A stretch of 64,000 nt of DNA from Acinetobacter tjernbergiae DSM 14971 = CIP 107465 (GTDB lineage Bacteria; Pseudomonadota; Gammaproteobacteria; Pseudomonadales; Moraxellaceae), in assembly GCF_000374425.1 (NCBI RefSeq), contig NZ_KB894355.1, positions 1 to 64,000 on the forward strand, in the 5' to 3' direction. The first letter of the stretch is position 1, and the number at the start of each line of letters is the position of its first letter. This document shows, one piece after another, positions 1-8,927 of the stretch. Position numbers and translations under genes: made by a program. Below the pieces are notes generated by a model. The model was not told where the DNA came from. It saw nothing but the letters and a program-made list of their open reading frames with translations, and did not search any database.

Positions 1-52
1 ATTTTTACCATTCAATCAATGAAATATTTTCGATCGATCAATCAGTAAAAAT

Positions 53-88
53 CCACACAAGTTGTTCTTCTATTCTCTTAATGATCTT
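53..88 (-). promoter_or_regulatory. rRNA antitermination leader (boxA- and boxC-like)
   Basis: Read on the minus strand, AAGATCATTAAG (88-77) sits where boxA is expected. About 16 bases further on comes TTGTGTGG (60-53), matching the boxC core seen in the E. coli 16S leader. Order and spacing agree with known rRNA leaders, so the transcript running off the left edge should be 16S-23S-5S rRNA. No mature rRNA sequence is inside the window. Confidence 0.65.
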
Positions 89-122
89 CTCGATGATTCG
101 TCATCATCAAGCTAGGTCGGCT

Positions 123-150
123 ATGTTACTCTAATTTCAACTAAAGTCAA
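123..150 (-). promoter_or_regulatory. Proximal rRNA-operon-type promoter reading leftward
   Basis: On the minus strand TTGACT (150-145) and TAACAT (128-123) are separated by 16 bases. A GC-richer stretch (AGCCGACC) follows the -10 box, as in the discriminator of stringently controlled stable-RNA promoters. It lies directly upstream of the boxA/boxC-like leader. Confidence 0.65.
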
Positions 151-214
151 CAGGTAATTTAGATATTTTCAAAACCTACCAATCTTTCCAAGAATCCAAC
201 CTTTAAGCCAAATC

Positions 215-235
215 CTTGTTTCTCAACAAGTTTTT
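215..235 (+). terminator. Short hairpin followed by a T-run, between the two rRNA promoters
   Basis: CTTGTT and AACAAG form a perfect 6-bp stem with a TCTC loop, followed by TTTTT on the plus strand. It could stop rightward transcription coming from the rRNA side, or simply be a structured element between the promoters. The stem is short, so the call is weak. Confidence 0.35.
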
Positions 236-261
236 ATCTGCATCACCGCCGATGGATGTGC

Positions 262-289
262 ATTCTACAGTATTTCAGATCGCTTGCAA
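262..289 (-). promoter_or_regulatory. Distal rRNA-operon-type promoter reading leftward
   Basis: On the minus strand a -35 box TTGCAA (289-284) is followed after 16 bases by a -10 box TAGAAT (267-262). The flank beyond the -35 box is AT-rich, like an UP element. The layout, together with the second promoter and boxA/boxC leader downstream, fits the tandem promoters of an Acinetobacter rRNA operon. The assignment is by pattern; the 16S gene itself lies outside the window. Confidence 0.65.
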
Positions 290-329
290 GTGCTTTACTC
301 AAATTTATTTAAATTATTAAATCAAGCGC

Positions 330-1388
330 CTATTTTTTACACAAATAAGGCTGAAAATGCGGAATTTGGTCCATTATTTGTTCAGATTTATTTTTTTCTT
401 GCCAATGTAATGGTCTGCAATCGATATATTCACAATATCCTGAACCTTTGTGATTTTCATTATTCCATATCAATTCATAATGAAAGCTACCAACATAACC
501 CGCCCCTAACCCAAATTTATAATCTCCTCGGCTTTGAGCTTTGAGTTGAAATATAATTTGGTTCTTTTCTTGGTATTGCCACATAAATTCTCGTGCCAAA
601 TACATTTCACGTCCATCTGGTGTTTGAACTTTAGGATAAACACGCGTGATATCAAGGATGACTTGATGATCATAAAGAATTGATCTCTGTTCATTCGACT
701 GTATTTCAATTCTTGAAAAAACAATATTGTTCCATTGGTTTCTTAATTCAGACAAGATGATTTGCAAGTTTGCACTCACTTGTATGACTTGATACGTAAA
801 AAAATGAAAGGCAATAAAGGGGAAGTAAATCGCTCGCGCGTGTTTCAATATTCCTTGTGCTTCAATTTGATATTTTTGTTTTTTATATGTGATTTCACCT
901 TCGCATTGACAACGGGCGTACCAATAATCCCCCACTCCCCAATGTAAAGCTGAATGATTTTCGATGTCAGCACGAATATTCACGGTAAGTTGACAACTTA
1001 ATTCTTCATCTATGCGCTTAAAATAATAATTAGGAAAATCAACTTGTATTTGATCAACATCTAAAAATTGATAACGATCTTGCTCTAATTGACATTGTTC
1101 TTTTGCACTGTAACTTTTAAGGTGCCCTACTGTAGACAAACCACTGGTGACCAGAACGGTAGCGGTATCAATTGCTGTTGTAGTAATGGCACTTGCATTA
1201 TAGCAAATGGGAATACGCGGTTGCCCGATCAGACTAATAAAATTTAAATAATGAAAAGGCTCAGGTAAATTCGGCAGAATAAGTGCCTGATAAACAATCT
1301 TAAATAAGCCTTTGGGCGGGTAGAAGGTTAAAGCATCTGACTTATTGAGGTTCAGCTGCTTTAATTGATTATTACTCATCAATGGCAT
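330..1388 (-). CDS. Conserved hypothetical protein, 352 aa
   Basis: I do not recognise a family with certainty. There is no signal peptide or clear membrane segment. The first 100 residues contain PPKGLF and a Thr/Ala/Ser-rich hydrophobic stretch (ITTTAIDTATVLVTSGLSTV). The rest is rich in predicted beta strands with many aromatic residues (HWGVGDYWYARC, FGLGAGYVGSFHYELIW), giving the impression of a lipocalin- or AttH-like barrel; that is an impression only. It starts 16 bp after pssA and probably ends the rlmJ-pssA transcript. Its stop lies about 40 bp from the -35 box of the rRNA promoter on the same strand. Confidence 0.7.
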   Translation of the reverse strand: MPLMSNNQLKQLNLNKSDALTFYPPKGLFKIVYQALILPNLPEPFHYLNFISLIGQPRIPICYNASAITTTAIDTATVLVTSGLSTVGHLKSYSAKEQCQLEQDRYQFLDVDQIQVDFPNYYFKRIDEELSCQLTVNIRADIENHSALHWGVGDYWYARCQCEGEITYKKQKYQIEAQGILKHARAIYFPFIAFHFFTYQVIQVSANLQIILSELRNQWNNIVFSRIEIQSNEQRSILYDHQVILDITRVYPKVQTPDGREMYLAREFMWQYQEKNQIIFQLKAQSRGDYKFGLGAGYVGSFHYELIWNNENHKGSGYCEYIDCRPLHWQEKNKSEQIMDQIPHFQPYLCKK

Positions 1389-1404
1389 ACTGAACCTCCA
1401 TATT

Positions 1405-2238
1405 TTAAGTTGTTATTTTTGAATCATTCTTTTTAGCAAACAAGGTCGTTACAAATCCTGAGAGTGCATAAATAATACACACAACTAAGATTCCTACTGG
1501 AATGTTGTACGTGATTGCAGCAAAAATCAAGACTACAGGCAACATCACAACAAAAGGTACACGTTTACGATCCATTTGTTTAAACGAGTAGTATTTGATA
1601 TTTGAAATCATCAGCAACCCAACCACGATCATTACAATACAGTTAATCACCTGAATCACAATATCTTTCAGATCAAAAACAAATGGATAATCACGACCAA
1701 CCCAAACTAAAGAAATGACCGTGACTGCTGCAAGTGGACTCGCGATTCCAATAAAGTAACGTTTATCTACAACACCGATTTGCACATTAAAACGAGCTAA
1801 ACGAAATGCAGCACAGGCGGTATAAATAAAACAACATGCTAAGCCAATACGCCCCAGATCATGCAAACTCCAGCTATACATCAAAATTGCAGGTGCGACA
1901 CCAAAAGCAAGTAAGTCAGAAAGTGAATCATATTGTTCACCAAATGCACTTTGCGCACCAATCGCTCGTGCAACTCTCCCATCTAAACCATCAAGCAACG
2001 CAGCTAAAAATATGGCATAAATTGCTTGATTAAAGTTGCCATTCATACTGGCAATAATCGAATAAAAACCAGAGAGTAGTGCCGCAGTAGTTATTAGATT
2101 AGGCCATAAATAAATACCACGACGTTTCACTTTTTGCCCTTCATGCGTTTGTTCTTCTTCTTCAACTTCAAAGGTGATGCCATCAAAAGAATGATCATCT
2201 TTATTTAAGTCAGCATCAGGTTTAAGAGAATTTGTCAT
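1405..2238 (-). CDS. pssA: CDP-diacylglycerol--serine O-phosphatidyltransferase
   Basis: Makes phosphatidylserine from CDP-diacylglycerol and L-serine at the inner membrane, the first step to phosphatidylethanolamine. The CDP-alcohol phosphatidyltransferase signature is complete: DGLDGRVARAIG followed by GEQYDSLSD, giving the DG(x2)AR(x8)G(x3)D(x3)D pattern. About seven hydrophobic segments follow a charged cytoplasmic N-terminus of some 45 residues. It is the multi-membrane-span form, not the E. coli PLD-type enzyme. The ATG at 2238 has GAGGA about 10 bases upstream; an in-frame TTG at 2247 lies too close to that site. It sits 38 bp after rlmJ, likely co-transcribed. Confidence 0.95.
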   Translation of the reverse strand: MTNSLKPDADLNKDDHSFDGITFEVEEEEQTHEGQKVKRRGIYLWPNLITTAALLSGFYSIIASMNGNFNQAIYAIFLAALLDGLDGRVARAIGAQSAFGEQYDSLSDLLAFGVAPAILMYSWSLHDLGRIGLACCFIYTACAAFRLARFNVQIGVVDKRYFIGIASPLAAVTVISLVWVGRDYPFVFDLKDIVIQVINCIVMIVVGLLMISNIKYYSFKQMDRKRVPFVVMLPVVLIFAAITYNIPVGILVVCIIYALSGFVTTLFAKKNDSKITT

Positions 2239-2276
2239 TATTTTCAATTCCTCGAGAATATTTTGACGCTGATGGG

Positions 2277-3134
2277 TTATTCACCCACCAACCAACGCAC
2301 AGCAGCATGACCACCATTTTCACTCATGCGTAAATGTGGAAATAGCCATTGTAATGCTTGATCTGCATCTTCTGAGAATTTCCAAGGTGGATTAATCACA
2401 AGTAAACCACAGCCATTCAATCCAACTGGCGTGTCGTCTGGCCATACACAAATTTCACAAATGAGCTGACGGCGAATTCCCGTTTTAAACATTTTCTTTT
2501 CAAAACGTTCAATCATCGCGCGGTCTTTAATTGGATACCAAACTGCGAATACGCCTGTTGGCCATTTTTTATGGGCAGCTTGCAGCAATTCAACCAATTG
2601 TGGGAAATCTTTACGCTCAATTTCATAAGGTGGGTCAATCATGACCAATCCACGCTTTTCTTTTGGTGGAATTACACCCAAAAGACCTTCATAAGCATCA
2701 CGCTCATGTAAGCCTGCACGTTTATCACGAATGTTAAAATACAATTGTTGAAACACATCACGTTGCATTTCAAAAATAGTCGCTTTATCAATATCACGCA
2801 TGCCTTCAAGTGCAAACCAAGGTGAACCTGGGTAAGCGCCTTTACCAGAGCCTGCACGCATATCTTCAACAACTTTAAGATATTGTTTTATACCTTCAGG
2901 TGCATTACGTTTAATCGACTCATCAAGCTTGACCAAACGGTGTATACCCGTTAAGAACTCACCTGATTTTTGTGCTTCAGAAGTAGATAAATCATATTTA
3001 CCTGCACCACCATGTGTATCTATATATCGATAAGGTTTATCTTTAGCATTTAAACGAGCAAGCAGTTGAAGCAAAAGCACATGCTTCATAACATCGGCAA
3101 AGTTACCTGCATGGAAATGGTGACGGTAATTCAT
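2277..3134 (-). CDS. rlmJ: 23S rRNA (adenine(2030)-N6)-methyltransferase RlmJ
   Basis: SAM-dependent methyltransferase modifying A2030 of 23S rRNA. The N-terminus (MNYRHHFHAGNFADVMKHVLL) is the family hallmark. The SAM site includes DTHGGAGKYD near residue 40 and the catalytic DPPYE motif near residue 168, of the (D/N)PPY type used by N6-adenine methyltransferases. Length 285 aa matches the family. First gene of a leftward group with pssA and the 352-aa unknown, divergent from the oxygenase gene about 120 bp away. Confidence 0.95.
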   Translation of the reverse strand: MNYRHHFHAGNFADVMKHVLLLQLLARLNAKDKPYRYIDTHGGAGKYDLSTSEAQKSGEFLTGIHRLVKLDESIKRNAPEGIKQYLKVVEDMRAGSGKGAYPGSPWFALEGMRDIDKATIFEMQRDVFQQLYFNIRDKRAGLHERDAYEGLLGVIPPKEKRGLVMIDPPYEIERKDFPQLVELLQAAHKKWPTGVFAVWYPIKDRAMIERFEKKMFKTGIRRQLICEICVWPDDTPVGLNGCGLLVINPPWKFSEDADQALQWLFPHLRMSENGGHAAVRWLVGE

Positions 3135-3252
3135 GTTGACAATTATTCCTCAATTCAGAGGATAGTTTAACATGAAAGAAAAAAGTATTCTTTAGCGTTG
3201 ATGTGATCGTCTAAAATTGTACTGTAATCAGATGAATATTCAGTGGAGCGCT

Positions 3253-3876
3253 ATGCAAGACCCCCTACTCTCTCAGGCTTTAAATCTTCACCCATGGAAC
3301 TTAGACCAAGTTTTGGATGATTTAAATGAGTTTGGCTTTGCCTTGATTGATGATGTCTACTCAAATGACTATGTACGAACTCTTGCACATGAATGTACGT
3401 CTCATCTTGCGGAATTCAGAGCAGCAGGCGTTCAAAATGGTGTCGTCAGCCATATTCGCAGTGATCATATTTTATGGATTAATGGTCAACTTCCACTTGC
3501 ACAACAACATATTCAAACTTTAGAACATCTATCTCAAGCTTTAAATCAGGCTTTTTATCTGGGTATTAAAGAAGTAGAAGCTCATTTCGCTTGTTATAAT
3601 GCAGGTGAGTTTTATGCATTACATCGCGATAATCCGCAACAGAAAAATGACCGAATGATTTCAACCGTTTTCTATTTGCATGAACACTGGCAAGACGATT
3701 GGGGTGGTCAATTACGTTTGCAGGATAAAAATGGTCAGTGGCATATCATCCAACCCTTAGCGAACCGTCTCGCTATCTTTCAAAGTGATTTATTACACGA
3801 AGTACTTCTATCTAAACAGCAACGTTTATCCATTACCGCATGGCTGCGCAGTGGTCATTCGATTTGGCACGGCTAA
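3253..3876 (+). CDS. 2OG-Fe(II) oxygenase superfamily protein
   Basis: A 207-aa dioxygenase of the prolyl-4-hydroxylase/SM-20-like type. The iron triad is visible as H124 and D126 (HRDN) with H182 (LLHE), and R191 can bind 2-oxoglutarate. The substrate is unknown; proteins of this group often hydroxylate other proteins. The start is uncertain: ATG 3253 has GGAG only 4 bases ahead, ATG 3232 has no ribosome site, and the frame opens with a TTG at 3217. The following 175-aa gene is on the same strand 63 bp downstream and may share the transcript. Confidence 0.85.
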   Translation: MQDPLLSQALNLHPWNLDQVLDDLNEFGFALIDDVYSNDYVRTLAHECTSHLAEFRAAGVQNGVVSHIRSDHILWINGQLPLAQQHIQTLEHLSQALNQAFYLGIKEVEAHFACYNAGEFYALHRDNPQQKNDRMISTVFYLHEHWQDDWGGQLRLQDKNGQWHIIQPLANRLAIFQSDLLHEVLLSKQQRLSITAWLRSGHSIWHG

Positions 3877-3939
3877 ACCTTTAAATTCCTGAAAACAGCC
3901 CGATATAGTTTCTCATAACTGATGATTTTGGATCAATGA

Positions 3940-4467
3940 ATGTCTACTGAAACTCAACAAGTCATTGCTCGAATTGGTGAAACCGACCAACTCTTTTTAA
4001 GCAACAATACGCCTGAACTTGCTTTAGAACGCGCTGATCTGCGCTTGCAGTTGGTCGTTTTGAGCCATATTCGTCAGGAACAACTGCACTTTCTCCAAGA
4101 AGCAATCGTGCTCCTCGAACAAGCACGTATTGAATATGAGGAAATGCCTCTCGATTTATATTTGAATTTATCTTTATATCTCGCCAAAGCCTATATGATT
4201 TACTTTGAGCTAAGCAAAGAGCAGCGTTTCGCCTTAATTACACAGCAAATTCTTAAACCTCTGGCATATAACGATCACTTAGATATTTATTTTTTCTTGG
4301 CTTACGCTTCAGCAGCGAAACAAGAACCAGCATTAACACGACATTGGTTGAAAAAATATGTGTCTTGCTTAGACCATGATTTAGAATTATTACAAGCGCA
4401 CCCTGCTTTCGCAATTGCTCGTCAAGAAGACTGGTTTAAACTGCTAATTCAAAGCAAAGCTCACTAA
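3940..4467 (+). CDS. Conserved hypothetical helical protein, 175 aa
   Basis: No family recognised with confidence. The protein is almost all alpha-helix, with repeating hydrophobic patterns that resemble degenerate tetratricopeptide pairs (ALERADLRLQLVVLSH, LYLNLSLYLAKAYMIYF, FFLAYASAAKQ). No signal peptide or membrane segment is seen, so it is probably cytoplasmic. A strong terminator overlaps the last codons, marking the end of a short oxygenase-unknown operon. Confidence 0.75.
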   Translation: MSTETQQVIARIGETDQLFLSNNTPELALERADLRLQLVVLSHIRQEQLHFLQEAIVLLEQARIEYEEMPLDLYLNLSLYLAKAYMIYFELSKEQRFALITQQILKPLAYNDHLDIYFFLAYASAAKQEPALTRHWLKKYVSCLDHDLELLQAHPAFAIARQEDWFKLLIQSKAH

Positions 4468-4484
4468 ACGAGCTTTGCTTTTAC
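4451..4484 (+). terminator. Rho-independent terminator overlapping the 3940-4467 gene end
   Basis: AAAGCAAAGCTC and GAGCTTTGCTTT form a perfect 12-bp stem around a 7-base loop containing the stop codon, ending in a T-run. The left arm lies within the coding sequence. Confidence 0.8.
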
Positions 4485-4495
4485 TAAGGATGGGA

Positions 4496-4738
4496 TCAGT
4501 GGGTACTATCGACATGTAACTGCTGATTCAACTCATCAATCACGATTGCCCATTCATCATCTTTCTCAATATGACTTTTTAAAAAATCTCGCTGACCCGC
4601 ACTCCAAAATACGGCTTCATGTAATTTTTGATCCGCATTGAGTTGATGTTCTTTTACAAAAGTTTCAATTGCTGCTTCATCAGCACTCAATCCAAGCTGT
4701 TCAAATAACAGTTCAAGTGTCGGTTGTTGTTCAAACAT
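4496..4738 (-). CDS. DUF2789 family protein, 80 aa
   Basis: Small acidic protein matching DUF2789 in length and pattern: LFEQLGL near the N-terminus, a helix with Ala/Glu/Phe, then FW(S/T)xxQxxFL and a DxxWAxVxDxL ending (here FWSAGQRDFLKSHIEKDDEW and VIDELNQQL). The function of this family is not known. It is a single gene, convergent with the 175-aa unknown and about 110 bp downstream of the mdh terminator on the same strand. Confidence 0.85.
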   Translation of the reverse strand: MFEQQPTLELLFEQLGLSADEAAIETFVKEHQLNADQKLHEAVFWSAGQRDFLKSHIEKDDEWAIVIDELNQQLHVDSTH

Positions 4739-4842
4739 TATTATTCTCCAAACGATTTACCTTATAGAAATAATCTAACAGTAAATACATAGTGTCAGCA
4801 TATGCATGCCTATATTTTCTTGTTGTTTTTTGTGTTTATACA

Positions 4843-4876
4843 TAAAAAAAGCACCCCTCAGAAAGGAGTGCTTTTC
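4843..4876 (-). terminator. Rho-independent terminator of mdh
   Basis: On the minus strand GCACTCCT and AGGGGTGC pair (one G-T) around a 5-base loop and are followed by seven T residues. It lies about 20 bases past the mdh stop. Confidence 0.85.
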
Positions 4877-4895
4877 AACTTATCAAAATGATAAA

Positions 4896-5882
4896 TTAGT
4901 TTAACATGTCCGCAATTGCAGCACGTTCATCTTCAAGTTCTTGAAGTGTGATGTTCATACGCTCACGGCTGAACTCATCAATTTCAAGACCTTCAACACG
5001 TGTGTATTCGCCATTTTCACAAGTTACTGGCACACCGTACATTACGCCTTCTGGAATACCATAAGAACCGTCTGAAGGGATACCCATAGTTACCCATTTG
5101 CCGTTTGTACCCAACGCCCAATCACGCATATGGTCGATTGCAGCATTTGCAGCAGAAGCAGCAGAAGACAAACCACGTGCTTCGATGATCGCAGCACCAC
5201 GTTTACCAACAGTTGGAAGGAACACATCTTTGTTCCATTCTGCATCGTTGATCTTGTCTTTTAAGCCTTCGCCATTTGCAGTTGCAAAACGGTAGTCAGC
5301 ATACATTGTTGGAGAGTGGTTACCCCAAACCGTTAATTTTTCGATATCAGAAACAGCAACACCAGCTTTTTGAGCAATTTGAGTCAAGGCACGGTTGTGG
5401 TCAAGACGTAACATTGCTGTAAAGTTTTTCGCTGGAAGATCTGGAGCAGATTTCATTGCGATATAAGCATTGGTATTTGCAGGGTTACCTACAACCAATA
5501 CTTTAACGTCACGGCTCGCAACTTCGTTGAGTGCTTGACCTTGACCGATGAAGATCTCGCCATTCACTTTTAACAAGTCAGCACGTTCCATACCAGGACC
5601 ACGTGGACGTGAACCAACTAATAAAGCATAGTCAGCATCTTTAAATGCAACTTTAGGATCATCAGTCCCGATCATGCCCGCCAATAATGGGAAAGCACAG
5701 TCATCAAGTTCCATCATCACGCCTTTAAGCGCTTGTTGAGCTTTCTCAAAAGGAACTTCAAGCAATTGTAAAATTACTGGTTGATCTTTACCTAACATTT
5801 CACCGCTTGCGATACGGAATAATAAGCTATAACCAATTTGACCAGCAGCGCCTGTAACGGCAACACGAACGGGTTGCTTCAT
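4896..5882 (-). CDS. mdh: Malate dehydrogenase
   Basis: NAD-dependent TCA-cycle enzyme interconverting malate and oxaloacetate. The N-terminal Rossmann motif [21 protein letters not shown], the R-R-G loop ([15 protein letters not shown]), [10 protein letters not shown] and the catalytic [13 protein letters not shown] segment identify the 328-aa cytosolic-type MDH shared by many gammaproteobacteria. The ATG at 5882 has GGAG 8 bases upstream; an in-frame alternative at 5912 adds ten residues that do not fit the family and overlaps a 9-bp inverted repeat in the leader. Transcribed alone and ended by a strong terminator. Confidence 0.97.
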   Translation of the reverse strand: MKQPVRVAVTGAAGQIGYSLLFRIASGEMLGKDQPVILQLLEVPFEKAQQALKGVMMELDDCAFPLLAGMIGTDDPKVAFKDADYALLVGSRPRGPGMERADLLKVNGEIFIGQGQALNEVASRDVKVLVVGNPANTNAYIAMKSAPDLPAKNFTAMLRLDHNRALTQIAQKAGVAVSDIEKLTVWGNHSPTMYADYRFATANGEGLKDKINDAEWNKDVFLPTVGKRGAAIIEARGLSSAASAANAAIDHMRDWALGTNGKWVTMGIPSDGSYGIPEGVMYGVPVTCENGEYTRVEGLEIDEFSRERMNITLQELEDERAAIADMLN

Positions 5883-5911
5883 GTGATATTCTCCAATGAG
5901 ATGCGTTTGCA

Positions 5912-5938
5912 CGATTGAACGCTATGGTGGTTCAATCG
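5912..5938. promoter_or_regulatory. Inverted repeat in the mdh leader
   Basis: CGATTGAAC (5912-5920) and GTTCAATCG (5930-5938) are perfect 9-bp inverted arms with a 9-base spacer. They lie 30-56 bases upstream of the mdh ATG. This could be an operator for a dimeric regulator or a hairpin in the mRNA leader. No regulator can be named. Confidence 0.5.
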
Positions 5939-6049
5939 AATTATCATAAACGGCAAAGATTGTACTCTAAAGCGAACACAGATGCATGTAAAAGAGAATG
6001 AATTTCAACAAAAGTCTGATAGAAAATACAAATTAAGTCAGGGAAATAT

Positions 6050-6685
6050 TTAATAACTTCCTTTAATTGTAAATTCATTCGGGCAACCCGTTACAATATG
6101 GCTTGCACATTGTTTGTACTGACCATTTTTTTGATAACACACCCGAATCTCAGTCAAAATAGAATCAAACTTTGAAGACTGACAAGTAAAACGAATACCA
6201 TTCGGCGGTAATGACGGATTTAATTTGGTAAATTGTTGTCTAAGATTTTCTTTTTGCACTTCAATCGTGTTTGGACTGGTCAAATCCGCAGGGACTTTCA
6301 GGCGCTCAGCGAAATTAATCACTGTTCTGAAATATTGACTGGCATTCATCGGTACACATCCACCCACATTTTGCCAGAGTTGCACTCGCGCATTTTCATC
6401 AGGCATCACTCGTGCAACAACTTTCGCTTGTAAAGGTGTCAATTTGGCAGACGTTTTCGTTTCACAATCGCGCCCAGCAGGGACTTCGGGCAATAGACTA
6501 GAAATTGTGAGGGAATACCCTTCTAAACACTTTCGCTGTTTTTGTCTTGATGAATCAAATGAACAGGCAGCAGGTGTCATTTGCACGTGCATCACATAGC
6601 CTGCGATATCCTGACTATCAGCTGCATATAATGGCGAACCAACTGACAAGACAAAGTAACAGACTAAAGCCTGCACCCATCTCAT
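6050..6685 (-). CDS. Exported RNase T2-fold protein lacking the catalytic histidines
   Basis: A 211-aa protein with a signal peptide (VQALVCYFVLSVGSPLYAA). Its pattern follows E. coli RNase I (T2 family): YSLTISSLLP (residues 57-66) takes the place of YGFTLHGLWP, and LWQNVGGC (103-110) the place of EYAKHGAC, followed by a matching Tyr-Phe segment and FTCQ. In both active-site motifs the catalytic residues are replaced: His becomes S62 in the first; His becomes V107, Lys becomes N106 and Glu becomes L103 in the second. The cysteines are kept. It is therefore probably not an active RNase. The ATG at 6685 has AAGGGA upstream; frames open from 6736 lack a ribosome site. It follows the transglycosylase gene at short distance. 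Confidence 0.75.
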   Translation of the reverse strand: MRWVQALVCYFVLSVGSPLYAADSQDIAGYVMHVQMTPAACSFDSSRQKQRKCLEGYSLTISSLLPEVPAGRDCETKTSAKLTPLQAKVVARVMPDENARVQLWQNVGGCVPMNASQYFRTVINFAERLKVPADLTSPNTIEVQKENLRQQFTKLNPSLPPNGIRFTCQSSKFDSILTEIRVCYQKNGQYKQCASHIVTGCPNEFTIKGSY

Positions 6686-6764
6686 TAACCGTCCCTTGAA
6701 TAAATTCATAGATTTCATCAAATATAAGAACTTCATTATTTCAAATTAAACATTATTGTGTCTT

Positions 6765-8759
6765 TTAGGGTTCATTACGTACTGGAATCGTACTCATGCG
6801 CTGTTCTAATGATTGCGCACCCTGCCCTAACACGACACCATAATGGGTTGCATTGGTCATGACATGTTTTACATAGTCGCGTGTTTCCAACAAAGGAATG
6901 GTTTCCGTGTATTGATCAGCTGCCATGATTTGGAAATCAGGCTGCCAACGTCTCGCTCGATTCGGCCCTGCGTTATAACCTGCCGTTGCTAATACTGCAT
7001 TACCGCTCAGTTGGCTCTGAATCATTGAAAGATAATAAGTACCATAACGAATATTGGTATTCATTTCACTCAAAGCTGCTGGGTTATAGGTTTCACCCAT
7101 TTGGCGAGCCACCAGTTTTGCCGTATTTGGCATGATTTGCATTAAGCCACCCGCACCAACATGAGAACGTGCAGACGTGACAAAGCGGCTTTCTTGGCGC
7201 ATTAAACCATATGCCCAAGCAGGATCAATACCAGCATTGTAACTGTGACTGGTCACATTGCTACGATGTGGTGTTACATAGCGATAAGTATCATTATGCC
7301 GAGATGTTGTACGATCAGCCGCATAAATTGCACGATCATACCAACCCATATCATGTGCTTGCTTAGCCGCAGCTAAAAGCAAGCCATCATCATGTTGCAA
7401 ATAGGCTTGGCGAACTGCCCAGTTCCATTCACGATTAATATAATTTGCTGGAGCATCTACATTTTTTAAGGCAAATGCCCGTTTAAAATGAATATTTTGA
7501 TTTAGGCGTTGAATATCTTGTGAACTTGGCTGTTCATTATAAGGTTGGTGGTTATAGCGCTCACCTAAGCGATCCTTCGCCAACAAGTTATGGTAATCAT
7601 CACCAGCTTGTGCCAGCTTGCGGTAAATCTGTTGTGCTGCTTGCTTTGAAGCAGTATCCGAGCGTTGCTCAGATGCACGCGCTAACCAATATTGCCAACG
7701 ATCTTCTTGTTTCTGCGTAATTGACATGGCATCAATCGCGCGAATCAAACTTTCCCATGCGCCAAATCGAATGGCTTGACGTGCGTAAATTTCAGCTTCT
7801 TCTGGGCTGAATGGATAACCATAACTTTGATCATAAGCATTTAACACTTCACGATTAAAGCCATTCTTCATCACCGTTGTACCACCGATATAACCGATCG
7901 TGCGATACAAATATTTCTGTACAGGCTGCGGTGTATCTTGAGCAACTTTTTGAAGATTACCCAAAGCATTGGTGAAATCACTGTCTGCAACACGACCTAA
8001 TGCAAAAATTAAATAGGCATAATCAGCATCATTGGCTTTCGGAGCGGTCCACAAATATGCTAATGGATTGGCTTGAATTTGATTCAACTGAGCTAAGGAC
8101 AAATCCAGACCTATAGTTTGTGCTGTCGCAATCGCTAAACCAGATTGCCCCGCACGGAGTTGTCCCCAAAGTCGTTGTTGGCGATCTTGAGCAGTCATCA
8201 ATGGGCTAGATAACATAAGTCGACCTAAACCATTACATGATTCAGGTTGGGTATTTGTGGTTAACCAAATATCTTTGTATTCCGCAAAAACCAGACTATC
8301 GCCTGTTTTGGCGCGAACTTGTGCAACCGCACAACTCTCTTCTTGGTCGGGGTTCGTCACATAACTGAGTACAGGTTTTGCTTCGGTAAAACTGGCTTGT
8401 TTTACTTTTTCCTCAACATAATCTGCCGCCAATTTTTCTGCCATCGCGGATTGAGGATAACGTTGCGCAAAACTAATAATTGAAGATGCGGGTTGTAACC
8501 CAAGATTGTTATTGAGTTTCCAATATTCTGGATAATAGCCTAGTGCATCATTTTGCATTTCATATTGGTATTGATCGAGTAAAGCAAGATTGCCTGAACT
8601 CGCAGCAGGTAATGCATCATTAAATTGCTCGTCCAAAGCATATACAGATGAACATATAACCATACCGCCCATCGCAATCAGCTGACGGAAGTTTTTCTTG
8701 TTATTCACTTTATGACTAACGGTTGTTATAAATTGGTGTTGCTTATTCATCTTCATCAA
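6765..8759 (-). CDS. Soluble lytic murein transglycosylase (Slt-type)
   Basis: Periplasmic enzyme cleaving peptidoglycan with formation of 1,6-anhydro ends. The N-terminus carries a signal peptide (LIAMGGMVICSSVYA). A long helical superhelix of about 430 residues follows, as in Slt70. The C-terminal SLT domain holds the catalytic Glu in YGLMRQESRF, then GAGGLMQIMPNTA, YNAGPNRARRW and the ending ETRDYVKHV. At 664 aa it matches Slt70-like enzymes. The first codons contain several Met (MMKM), so the exact start may shift by three residues. The RNase T2-like gene lies directly downstream. Confidence 0.92.
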   Translation of the reverse strand: MMKMNKQHQFITTVSHKVNNKKNFRQLIAMGGMVICSSVYALDEQFNDALPAASSGNLALLDQYQYEMQNDALGYYPEYWKLNNNLGLQPASSIISFAQRYPQSAMAEKLAADYVEEKVKQASFTEAKPVLSYVTNPDQEESCAVAQVRAKTGDSLVFAEYKDIWLTTNTQPESCNGLGRLMLSSPLMTAQDRQQRLWGQLRAGQSGLAIATAQTIGLDLSLAQLNQIQANPLAYLWTAPKANDADYAYLIFALGRVADSDFTNALGNLQKVAQDTPQPVQKYLYRTIGYIGGTTVMKNGFNREVLNAYDQSYGYPFSPEEAEIYARQAIRFGAWESLIRAIDAMSITQKQEDRWQYWLARASEQRSDTASKQAAQQIYRKLAQAGDDYHNLLAKDRLGERYNHQPYNEQPSSQDIQRLNQNIHFKRAFALKNVDAPANYINREWNWAVRQAYLQHDDGLLLAAAKQAHDMGWYDRAIYAADRTTSRHNDTYRYVTPHRSNVTSHSYNAGIDPAWAYGLMRQESRFVTSARSHVGAGGLMQIMPNTAKLVARQMGETYNPAALSEMNTNIRYGTYYLSMIQSQLSGNAVLATAGYNAGPNRARRWQPDFQIMAADQYTETIPLLETRDYVKHVMTNATHYGVVLGQGAQSLEQRMSTIPVRNEP

Positions 8760-8927
8760 TACGTTTGCTCAATTTTTCCCGCCATTATAGTGTAATAAGT
8801 CTAAGTTCCAACTATTGTTGTGTTATGTAACTTACTGATTCATATTCATTAAAATTTATCCATTTTTATTCACAAACTGTCCATTTTTGTCAGTTTTTTA
8901 TTCTCTGCGTTCAGGCAAAAATGCTGT

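Noticed and set aside
762..947. Reading frame on the plus strand inside the 352-aa gene
   Set aside because: It is antisense to a longer frame with protein-like composition, and has no family features.
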